A stretch of DNA of 54,003 nucleotides. Source: an uncultured Hyphomicrobium sp. Its GTDB lineage: Bacteria > Pseudomonadota > Alphaproteobacteria > Rhizobiales > Hyphomicrobiaceae. A program made the translations under genes and the position numbers. The stretch's first letter is position 1. Each line of letters begins with the position of its first letter. The notes beneath the pieces were generated by a model, which was not told the origin of the DNA, did no database searches, and worked only from the letters and a program-made list of their open reading frames with translations. Positions 25,151 to 32,178 of this stretch are shown here, piece after piece. Where the stretch lies: assembly GCF_902826555.1 (NCBI RefSeq), contig NZ_CADEFI010000023.1, positions 1 through 54,003 on the forward strand, given 5' to 3'.

Positions 25151-26179
25151 ATGACGATTACGGCCGGCCTCGACGTAGGAGGAGCACACCTCAAGGTGGC
25201 GCTGGTCGAGGACGGGCGCGCGACGGAAGTGCGCCAGATCGCTTGCCCGCTGTGGCAGGGGCTCGACAAGGTCGAGGCGGCGTTCGCGGAGGCGGCACCG
25301 CTGCTCGCGCAAGCCTCGCGTTTCGCCGTCACCATGACGGGGGAGCTTTCGGATCTGTTTCCCGATCGCGAGACCGGCGTCAGGACTCTGGTGACGCTGG
25401 TGTCGTCCAAGCTCGGAGACGGCGTACGATTCTGGATGGGGCAGAAGGGGGACTTCGGAAGCGCGGACGCGGCTGTCCGCAACCACGGCGACGTCGGCTC
25501 GATGAACTTTCTCGCCACGGCGACGTTGATCGGTCGGAAACTGTCCGATGCGGTGTTGATCGACTTCGGCTCGACGACCGCCGACATCATTCCGATATCG
25601 GGCGGGCGACCGGTGCCGCGCGGCCTCTCCGACGCCGAGCGGCAGACCACGGGCGAGCTTGTCTACACCGGCACGACACGGACAGCGGTAATGGGCGTCG
25701 CGACGCGTGCGCCCTTCGACGGACAATGGGTGAATCTGGCACGTGAATATCTGGCAACGATGGCGGACGTGCGTCGCATCCTCGGCGAGGATCTCGCCGA
25801 AATCGATCAGCATGCGACCGCCGATGGAAAAGGAAAATCACGAGCCGAGAGCATTACAAGGCTCGCGCGCATGCTCGGGCGCGATGCGTCGGACGGCGAT
25901 GAGGCGCAATGGCAGCGTGTCGCCGCATGGCTCAGGGAAGAGCAGCTGCGCTCGATCACAGACGGCGCATTTCAAGTGCTCTCCGCGCGCGCGCTTCCAG
26001 ACACGGCCCCGTTCGTCGCGGCCGGCATCGGCGCACCCGATGCCGCGGTGGTCGCCACTCGGCTCGGACGGCAGGTTGTGCTCTTCGGCGAACTTGCCGG
26101 CGCGAGCGAGAATGCGCGCCGGAGCTCCACCCATTGCGCACCGGCCGTTGCGGTGGCGCTTTTGCTCGACGCCGCATAA
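25151..26179 (+). CDS. H4MPT-linked C1 transfer pathway protein (MfnF-like, ASKHA fold)
   Basis: A 342-residue protein of the hydantoinase/oxoprolinase-related family seen in H4MPT clusters. The nucleotide-binding ASKHA pattern is visible as AGLDVGGAHLKVALVE at the N-terminus and VLIDFGSTTADIIPIS near residue 135. The archaeal homologue MfnF joins the furan phosphate to the tyramine-glutamate part in methanofuran synthesis; by homology and context this is probably the methylofuran equivalent. AAGGAACACAT precedes the ATG. It is divergent from the HisA-like gene, with 95 bases between. Confidence 0.8.
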   Translation: MTITAGLDVGGAHLKVALVEDGRATEVRQIACPLWQGLDKVEAAFAEAAPLLAQASRFAVTMTGELSDLFPDRETGVRTLVTLVSSKLGDGVRFWMGQKGDFGSADAAVRNHGDVGSMNFLATATLIGRKLSDAVLIDFGSTTADIIPISGGRPVPRGLSDAERQTTGELVYTGTTRTAVMGVATRAPFDGQWVNLAREYLATMADVRRILGEDLAEIDQHATADGKGKSRAESITRLARMLGRDASDGDEAQWQRVAAWLREEQLRSITDGAFQVLSARALPDTAPFVAAGIGAPDAAVVATRLGRQVVLFGELAGASENARRSSTHCAPAVAVALLLDAA

Positions 26180-26321
26180 ACGTATTGCGACGCAAAACAA
26201 ATCCTTTACGCAGACCTTAAAAGTTTTCCTCAGATACGCGACGCGGTCTGAACGGTGCTCTCATGCGTGTTTGCTAGACTCACCCCAAAATGAGCAAAAA
26301 AGCTCGTTATGGGGGAGGCCC

Positions 26322-26462
26322 ATGAAGACCACGCTCACGATCCTTGCGGCGGTCGTCATGCCGGGCGGGTTCATCGTCCTGGCAGTGGCGCTCGGCACGT
26401 TCCTGATTGCCCGTCACCGGGCCCGCACGAAGACCGTGACGGTCGCGGTTGCCGCGCCGTAA
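26322..26462 (+). CDS. 46-residue single-span membrane peptide
   Basis: A small frame with an excellent ribosome site (GGGGGAGG) and an ATG at 26322. The peptide has a hydrophobic helix of about residues 5-30 (TILAAVVMPGGFIVLAVALG), then a basic stretch RHRARTK and a short hydrophobic end. It is convergent with the DUF447 gene. No family recognised. The site and codon use make it likely to be translated. Confidence 0.55.
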   Translation: MKTTLTILAAVVMPGGFIVLAVALGTFLIARHRARTKTVTVAVAAP

Positions 26463-26471
26463 CCGATACGC

Positions 26472-27056
26472 CTACGTCTTGCGAGCCGCACCGGCATCGC
26501 CGCGGCGGAAGGCGTGCACACGATCCATTAACCAGCCCCACGCTTCCAGCTCGCGCGGGCCCGCGGTCTTCGAAATCGCAATCTCCAGATACTTGAGCTC
26601 GGCGTCGATCTTTTCCGGCGGGAGCATGGCAAGCCGCGTCGTCAGCACGGCCAGCTCCAACACCGCCGCCTCAGCGCGGTTGTAGCCGCTCCAGACGGCG
26701 TGACTTGCGGCATGGACCACCTTGCAGTGAAAGCGCGGGCGTTGCGGATCGTCGGTCACGTTCCCGACCGCAAGCTCCCAATGGGAGACGGCATCGGCGA
26801 GGCGCACGCCTGGCACCTCGTCGGCGGGCACGGTGGGCCAGTCACGGCGGCCCGTAACGCAACCGGCGAAAACACGCACATCGCCCGTGTGGCTCGCAAC
26901 TGCGAACGGGTTGGCGTTCAGGTTGTCGAGCGTACGCGAGGGCATGAATGGCGCGATGATCCAGCCATCGCCGTCCTCGATCAGGCCGAGGGGCGCGATG
27001 TGCGCCTTTCCCGCGGCGTCGGTCGTCGTCACGATGGTCTCGACGATGCGTGGCAT
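26472..27056 (-). CDS. DUF447 family protein of the H4MPT/methylofuran cluster
   Basis: A 194-residue protein with the DUF447 pattern: MPRIVETIVTTTDAAGKAHIAPLG, RTLDNLNANPFAVASHTGDVRVFAGC, then RPRFHCKVVHAASHAVWSGYNRAEAAVLE and a helical C-terminus. DUF447 has a split-barrel, flavin-reductase-like fold and is shared by methanogens and H4MPT bacteria; its reaction is unknown. The ATG at 27056 has GGAGGG upstream. It is the last gene of a minus-strand run that begins at 31942. Confidence 0.8.
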   Translation of the reverse strand: MPRIVETIVTTTDAAGKAHIAPLGLIEDGDGWIIAPFMPSRTLDNLNANPFAVASHTGDVRVFAGCVTGRRDWPTVPADEVPGVRLADAVSHWELAVGNVTDDPQRPRFHCKVVHAASHAVWSGYNRAEAAVLELAVLTTRLAMLPPEKIDAELKYLEIAISKTAGPRELEAWGWLMDRVHAFRRGDAGAARKT

Positions 27057-27069
27057 GGGCGGCCCTCCG

Positions 27070-27747
27070 CTACCTGACCTTAGTGACGCGCGTCGCATGC
27101 GCGGCGGGCGCCGTCAACCGCGTGACGGTGCTGCGTCTCGTGGATGTGCGGTATCCGCGACGTGCAACGACATCAAGCAATTGAGACAGTGTCGCGTCGT
27201 CGCCGCGGCCGAGCACGCGCCAGGCCAAACCGGCCCGCTCGACGATGACGGGGAAGACGGGATCGACGATGCCCTGACGGGCGAGCGTCGAGGCCGGCGC
27301 CGTGCGGCGTACCCGGCGCGACTTGACCAACACCAGCTCGGCGTCGCCTAACCGTTCGGCGAGGCGCGCGGCGAGACCGTCCGACGTGATCGACCAGTCC
27401 CGCGGGATGCGGCGGTCTCCGGCGCAGAGGCTCGCAGGGAGCCAGACCGGAATGCGGTTGCGGCGCCACGCGCGCGCGAAGCCTTCCAAAGTCTCGGCCC
27501 CGAGCAGCCGCGGCTCGAGCGCGATCATAGCGTCCGCCATCTGGTGCATGGCGAGGAGCGCCATGTCGTGCGCGGTCTCATCCGAGAAGCCCAGCGCCGC
27601 CTGCGTCTCGCGCACCGCGTCGGCAAATGCACCGCCGCCGGGAACGACCACGACGGGGCGGCGCGCGCGAGCGACGAGGGCCAGCAGCACACGGAGGCGC
27701 CCGCTCTCTGCGAGGCTGCCGCCGAGCTTGAGGACGACAGGTGTCAC
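27070..27747 (-). CDS. amino-acid-kinase-fold protein, MfnE-like
   Basis: A 225-residue protein with the amino-acid-kinase signatures VVLKLGGSLAESGRL, VVVVPGGGAFAD and DWSITSDGLAARLAERLGDAELVLVKS. Archaeal MfnE, of the same fold, phosphorylates aminomethylfuran methyl phosphate to the diphosphate before MfnF acts. With mfnB two genes upstream and a MfnF-like gene nearby, an equivalent role in methylofuran synthesis is likely. The last 25 residues are basic and low-complexity. The start overlaps the FolB-like gene's stop (ATGA). Confidence 0.8.
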   Translation of the reverse strand: MTPVVLKLGGSLAESGRLRVLLALVARARRPVVVVPGGGAFADAVRETQAALGFSDETAHDMALLAMHQMADAMIALEPRLLGAETLEGFARAWRRNRIPVWLPASLCAGDRRIPRDWSITSDGLAARLAERLGDAELVLVKSRRVRRTAPASTLARQGIVDPVFPVIVERAGLAWRVLGRGDDATLSQLLDVVARRGYRTSTRRSTVTRLTAPAAHATRVTKVR

Positions 27748-28166
27748 AGCTGGACCGGCCGCGTGCGATAGATCTCGACGCCGCGCACGGGGCCGCGCTC
27801 GAGCTTCTCGATGCGAATGCGCATGGCATCGATGCGCGGGTTGGCGAGTCCGCGCTCGGCAATGGCCTCGGCGAGGGTCTCGATCAGGTTGATATGGTCA
27901 CCGCTCGTCAGGTCGTTCACGGCATCGATGATGTCCGTGTAGGACGGCACGGTCTCCATGTCGTCTTGCGCCGCGCGGACATTGGGCGCGAGATATGCAT
28001 CGATGGAGAGGCGAACCTTCTGCGTAACGCCCTTCTCCTCGGCATAGACGCCGATGTTGCAGTCGATCACCCAATCCTTGATGAAAATGCAGTCGCGGCC
28101 GAGTGCTTCCGGTGCCTTGGTGGTGGCGTAGGCTTGGATCGGGTGCGTGGACTTCGGCGCGGTCAT
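27744..28166 (-). CDS. folB: dihydroneopterin aldolase-like protein
   Basis: A 140-residue FolB-type protein: IFIKDWVIDCNIGVYAEEKGVTQKVRLSI followed by SYTDIIDAVNDLTSGDHINLIETLAEAIAE, the helix with the conserved Glu. FolB cleaves dihydroneopterin to the hydroxymethylpterin used for folate and also for H4MPT. The copy here is embedded between the MfnE-like kinase and mfnB with four-base overlaps on both sides, so it likely serves H4MPT synthesis; another folB for folate may exist elsewhere. About 25 extra N-terminal residues precede the domain. Confidence 0.87.
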   Translation of the reverse strand: MTAPKSTHPIQAYATTKAPEALGRDCIFIKDWVIDCNIGVYAEEKGVTQKVRLSIDAYLAPNVRAAQDDMETVPSYTDIIDAVNDLTSGDHINLIETLAEAIAERGLANPRIDAMRIRIEKLERGPVRGVEIYRTRPVQL

Positions 28167-28900
28167 AGCGTGGGTTCCAGGGTCCTACCGTCGGTGCGAG
28201 CCGGCACCGGAATGGCGTTGCGTACGGCCGCGAGCGCTGCCGGATCGAGGCTGCCCCGGCGATCCGAGGCGCGGCACAGCGCACCGCGGAAACCGAGCAC
28301 GTCCGGCTCAAGCGCAAGCAATTCCGGCACCTGCGCGAGACGCAGCGATCCCGCCAGTCCAGCAAACAATCCCGCCGCGTGCGCATCCCCGATGAAGGCG
28401 CGCAACGCACTTTCGCTCACGTGATCGCGCAGCGTGCGCCCGTCTTTCCCGGCGGTGTCTAGCATGACGCCCGCGAACCCGGCCTCACCGAGGGCGGGGA
28501 CGAGTGCGCCGTCGCGCGGTGCGTCGGCGATCAGAACGGCGACGAGCGGCGTTTCCCGCGCGAGGTGCCGTCCGAGATGGGCGATGGTGGCCAGCGCGTC
28601 TCCACCCGGGAAGAGGCCGATCTTGACGATGTCGCAGCCGGTGGCCGCCATGGCCGCCGCTGCTTCGAGCACGCGCTCGGGATCGGCCGGCAAGTCGCCG
28701 ATGGTGGCGCTGATCGGAAGGTGGGCGGGAGTGGCCGCGCGAATACCCGCAACGACATCGTGGCACAACGCGCCGAGAGCGCCCTTTGCCGGGTCCTTGC
28801 AATCGATGATATCGACCCCGCCGACGGCAGCGAGATGCGCTTCGGCCTCATTCGTCACGCTGGCAAGAAGGCGGACGAGCCGATGCTTCGTCGTCGTCAT
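28163..28900 (-). CDS. mfnB: (5-formylfuran-3-yl)methyl phosphate synthase
   Basis: A 245-residue TIM-barrel protein of the former DUF556 family. ASVTNEAEAHLAAVGGVDIIDCKDPAKGALGAL at the start carries the conserved aspartate and lysine; ISATIGDLP and GCDIVKIGLF follow. MfnB condenses two glyceraldehyde-3-phosphates into the furan of methanofuran. I chose the ATG at 28900, right after GCGGGAGCTC; the frame stays open upstream through the ABC gene but is not coding there. It begins 10 bases after the ABC ATPase stop. Confidence 0.88.
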   Translation of the reverse strand: MTTTKHRLVRLLASVTNEAEAHLAAVGGVDIIDCKDPAKGALGALCHDVVAGIRAATPAHLPISATIGDLPADPERVLEAAAAMAATGCDIVKIGLFPGGDALATIAHLGRHLARETPLVAVLIADAPRDGALVPALGEAGFAGVMLDTAGKDGRTLRDHVSESALRAFIGDAHAAGLFAGLAGSLRLAQVPELLALEPDVLGFRGALCRASDRRGSLDPAALAAVRNAIPVPARTDGRTLEPTL

Positions 28901-28910
28901 TCGCGGGAGC

Positions 28911-29663
28911 TCACGTCTCGTGGAAGATGCGCCGCTGCTCGGCCTGGACCTTCTCTCTGTCGGTCCGCTCGGCGGGGGAGAGGCGCACGGTCTCGTCCTG
29001 GCCGATAGTCGCATTTGCACCCGACATGCGCAAGATGCGGGTGCCCAGCATTACGGCCTCCGCACGATCATGGGTAATGAAGATCACGGTCGTCGGGCGC
29101 CGATTCCAAAGGCCGATCAAAAGCTCGCGCAAGCCCTGAGCGGTCGGGTCGTCGAGCGAGACAAAGGGCTCGTCCATCAGCAGCACGTCGGGCTCCGTTA
29201 TGAAGCCGCGGGCGAGCGCAGCGCGGCGCTGCATGCCGAGCGACAGGCGCTCGGGGTACTGGGAGGAGAAGCCTTCCAGGCCGACCTGGCGCAGCAGGTC
29301 CTCGATTTGCGCGTGGCGAGGGTCGCCGTCGGGGAGAACGAGAGCGATGTTCTCGTACACCGTGCGCCAGGGCAGCAGGCGCGGCGACTGGAAGATGTAA
29401 CCCACTTTCGTGTCCGGGCCACCGAGAACGACGTCGCCCTCGTAGTCGGGATCGAGACCGGCGATGATGTTGAGGAGCGTCGATTTCCCGCAGCCGGACG
29501 GCCCCGTGATGACGACGAACGAGCGCGGCTCGATGCCGATCGAGATGTTCTTGAGAACCGTCTGCTCCGGACGCGTGCCGGACGCCGGAAAGATCTTGTG
29601 ATCGACACGGATCTTCAAGCTGCTGTTAGCGAGGTCGCTCGCCTGTTCGCTTACCTGCGCCAT
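28911..29663 (-). CDS. ABC transporter ATP-binding protein (NitT/TauT type)
   Basis: A 250-residue ATPase with Walker A GPSGCGKST (54-62), Q-loop FQSPRLLPWR, Walker B VLLMDEPFVSLDD and H-loop ITHD. The signature motif reads LSLGM (140-144) instead of the usual LSGGM/Q, a change in a nucleotide-contacting position. It pairs with the permease and binding protein upstream, overlapping the permease by 13 bases. The type imports nitrate, sulfonates, formylaminopyrimidines and similar solutes. Its tight link to mfnB suggests a C1-cofactor related solute; the substrate is unknown. Confidence 0.9.
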   Translation of the reverse strand: MAQVSEQASDLANSSLKIRVDHKIFPASGTRPEQTVLKNISIGIEPRSFVVITGPSGCGKSTLLNIIAGLDPDYEGDVVLGGPDTKVGYIFQSPRLLPWRTVYENIALVLPDGDPRHAQIEDLLRQVGLEGFSSQYPERLSLGMQRRAALARGFITEPDVLLMDEPFVSLDDPTAQGLRELLIGLWNRRPTTVIFITHDRAEAVMLGTRILRMSGANATIGQDETVRLSPAERTDREKVQAEQRRIFHET

Positions 29664-30439
29664 TTGTTCACCCGGGCGGCAATAGGTTGCAGGATGGCGA
29701 ACTCAATAATCTGCACGACGATGATGAATGCGAGCGCATACGCCAAGATCATCGACACGTCGAACATCTGGAAATACGTGCCGAGCTGGAATCCGACACC
29801 GTTGGAACGCCCGAGAAGCTCGACGACGAGGACGATCTTCCAGACGAGAGAGAGCCCCGTGCGGGCCGAGGCGAGGAAATACGGCGCGAGCTGAGGCAAT
29901 ATCACGTGACGCAAGGTCTTCCACGGACCGAAGCGGTACATGTGCGCCATCTCGGCGAGATCCCGCGAGAGAGCGCGGGCGCCCTCGCGCACAGTCACCG
30001 CGACGTTCGGAAGCTTGTTGACGGCGACGGCGATGATGGCCGCGACCTCGGTGCGTCCGAACCAGACGTAACAAAGAATGATGATGACGAGCGCCGGGAG
30101 ATTCAGGAACAGAATGAGCCAACTGTCGAATGCCTGGTCGATGCGCCCATTACGCCCCATGACGATGCCAATTGCCGAGCCGATCAGCATGGCAAACACG
30201 AAGGCGATGGAAACGCGGAAGAGCGTCATGCCGATGTGATACGGGAGCTCTCCGCTCGCCGCCTCGCCCATCATGACCGCGAAGACGACCGTCGGCGTCG
30301 GAAGGTGGCGGTGCTGGAGCAGCAGCGCGATCAGCTCCCAGAACAGCAGGAAGCCGAACAGCGAGCCGACGCCCCAGGCGACCCGTGTCTGCCAGGGTTG
30401 ATCGGTGCTCGCGCGGGACAGTGGATTAGGTCGTTGCAT
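29651..30439 (-). CDS. ABC transporter permease (NitT/TauT type)
   Basis: A 262-residue inner-membrane permease with about six hydrophobic segments and the cytoplasmic EAA loop EGARALSRDLAEMAHMYRFGPWKTLRHVILPQL that contacts the ATPase. I chose the ATG at 30439, which overlaps the end of the binding-protein gene; an ATG 11 codons earlier is possible but lies deeper in that gene. It is part of the minus-strand operon 31942-26472. Confidence 0.9.
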   Translation of the reverse strand: MQRPNPLSRASTDQPWQTRVAWGVGSLFGFLLFWELIALLLQHRHLPTPTVVFAVMMGEAASGELPYHIGMTLFRVSIAFVFAMLIGSAIGIVMGRNGRIDQAFDSWLILFLNLPALVIIILCYVWFGRTEVAAIIAVAVNKLPNVAVTVREGARALSRDLAEMAHMYRFGPWKTLRHVILPQLAPYFLASARTGLSLVWKIVLVVELLGRSNGVGFQLGTYFQMFDVSMILAYALAFIIVVQIIEFAILQPIAARVNKWRR

Positions 30440-31412
30440 CGTGGAACAGCTTGGCGTCGAATTCGGTACCATTTCCCATCAGCTCGGCGTCACCGGCTTC
30501 GACGAGGACGGCCATGAGCTTCCTGGCGGATTCGAGCTCGGCCGGCCCCCAGGGCTTCGGGATGCCGGCGCGGTAAGCTGCAATGATGGCGTGGAACTCA
30601 GCGTCGGAGGAGGGCCTGACGATCCGGCGCAAGCGCTCCCAAGCGGCATCGTCGGTGGCCAACACCTTGTTCGCCTCCGCGACGACGCTCAGCAAAGCCG
30701 CAATCTCCTTGCCGTGTGCCGCCTCGTATTCTTCTTTCCAGATAAAGCCCACGAGCGACGGCACCGGGTCGATGCCGAGCTTTTTCATGATGTCGCCGAC
30801 GGTGAGGATTTCACGGAAGCCGCTACCGGTCAGGCGCGCCGAGTGCGTCCAGAAGTTCAGGCTTGCATCGATGCGGCCGGAGCGAAGCTCCTCAGCCAGC
30901 AGGGGCGCCGCGCCGAAGGATGGATGGGCGAAACTTGCCATGTCGCGGCCGAGCGTCTTCTTTGCGTAGGCGCGCAGCAGGAGCCAGCTCTTGTCGATGG
31001 CCGACCCCGCAACGCCAAGCGACTTTCCTTCCAAGCCCTCGATGCCCATGATGTCGCTCTTTTCGGGCACGACCAATGAGCCCAGCGCCGACGAATACGG
31101 CGCGAACTTGAGCTTTTCGCCCAAAGACCGCTGGCGCATGGCCCAGGTCCAGTCCGAGACGATGACGTCGGCTCCATCCGCGAGCAGCGCAACGGGGCCA
31201 GCCTGGTTCGAGGCGACGTCCACCACATCGATCTCGATACCGGCCTTCTTATCCAGCTCGAGGGCGCGAACCGTCTCGATGACCCAAGAAACAGAGCCGT
31301 ATTTCACGGAACCGACGCGCACCGACGTGCCGGCGGCGCGGACGGGAATCGGGATGGCGGCCGCTGCCAGGGCCAGCGCCCCATTTGCCAAGAGCCGGCG
31401 GCGATCGATCAT
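30426..31412 (-). CDS. ABC transporter substrate-binding protein (NMT1/TauA-like)
   Basis: A 328-residue periplasmic protein. The N-terminus RRRLLANGALALAAAAIP is a signal with a twin-arginine-like start, cleaved near VRAAG. The mature part has the NMT1/TauA pattern VRVGSVKYGSVSWVIETVRALEL, LLADGADVIVSDW and VAGSAIDKSWLLLRAYAKKTLG. Such proteins bind small organic anions or heterocycles; no ligand residues identify the solute. The ATG at 31412 overlaps the DUF2380 gene stop, and the 3' end overlaps the permease. Confidence 0.88.
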   Translation of the reverse strand: MIDRRRLLANGALALAAAAIPIPVRAAGTSVRVGSVKYGSVSWVIETVRALELDKKAGIEIDVVDVASNQAGPVALLADGADVIVSDWTWAMRQRSLGEKLKFAPYSSALGSLVVPEKSDIMGIEGLEGKSLGVAGSAIDKSWLLLRAYAKKTLGRDMASFAHPSFGAAPLLAEELRSGRIDASLNFWTHSARLTGSGFREILTVGDIMKKLGIDPVPSLVGFIWKEEYEAAHGKEIAALLSVVAEANKVLATDDAAWERLRRIVRPSSDAEFHAIIAAYRAGIPKPWGPAELESARKLMAVLVEAGDAELMGNGTEFDAKLFHDATT

Positions 31413-31942
31413 TTGGGCTTGTCCTCCGCTAGGAGGCGGTTCTTCACCAGCCAGCGGACGCCGTGCGCCCAGGCTTCGTCGGTGTTGCCCTGGATGAGCA
31501 CGCTCGACGTGCTGACAAGCTTGCTTTGCGCGACGTCGACGATGGCCACCGTCAGGCTCAAGTGCGTCTCCGAGATCTTGTCGATCAGGCTCGTCATGAC
31601 GAGATCTGCCTTGGCCTTGCCGGCGATGTCGATCTCGCAGCCGTTGCACTGGAAAATAGGCTGCGCCGCCGTGATGTCGGCGGCGATCGGCGCAATGTCG
31701 ATGACATCGTAGCGACCATTGGCGGACAGCAACTTCTGCAGCTGGTCGCGCGCCATGTCGAGACGGCGCTGCTCATCGGGACTTGGTCCGCGTTTGGCCG
31801 TGAAAAAATCCTCCTCGGACGACGGGAACGACATGTCGACCGGGAAAATTGCCAGCTTGGGCGCCGCCCCGGCAGCAACCGGGAACGTCAACGCCGCAAC
31901 GATCATCAGAGCAAGCCAAGCCGCCACTCGACCAATTCGCAT
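31409..31942 (-). CDS. DUF2380-like exported protein
   Basis: A 177-residue protein with a signal peptide (about residues 1-26, ending AAGAAPK) and then KLAIFPVDMSFPSSEEDFFTAKRGPSPDEQRRLDMARDQL, NGRYDVIDIAPI, FQCNGCEIDIAGKAKADLVMTSLIDKIS and TSSVLIQGNTDEAW. This fits DUF2380/DUF3280, periplasmic proteins of unknown role; the CNGC pair could be a disulfide. It is the first gene of the minus-strand operon. The ATG at 31942 is favoured; one four codons upstream sits too close to the AGGAGG. Confidence 0.7.
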   Translation of the reverse strand: MRIGRVAAWLALMIVAALTFPVAAGAAPKLAIFPVDMSFPSSEEDFFTAKRGPSPDEQRRLDMARDQLQKLLSANGRYDVIDIAPIAADITAAQPIFQCNGCEIDIAGKAKADLVMTSLIDKISETHLSLTVAIVDVAQSKLVSTSSVLIQGNTDEAWAHGVRWLVKNRLLAEDKPK

Positions 31943-32178
31943 AGACCTCGCCATCCTCCTCTGCGCCCGCGCAGGGCTTACACTATAACGTGCGTTTGGT
32001 GGACCTGGATTTGCAAGTGCAATGTCCGAAAGCGCGTGCTCACGGCCTGTAACAAAAGCGAGAGGGCAAGACGAGGTGAACTTGACAATTGGCAATTCGA
32101 TGCGATGTTCCGAGGGAACATGTTACAATATACCCCGACATTTCGGCTTGACCGGATTGTCAGGCGGGAGGACACGCG

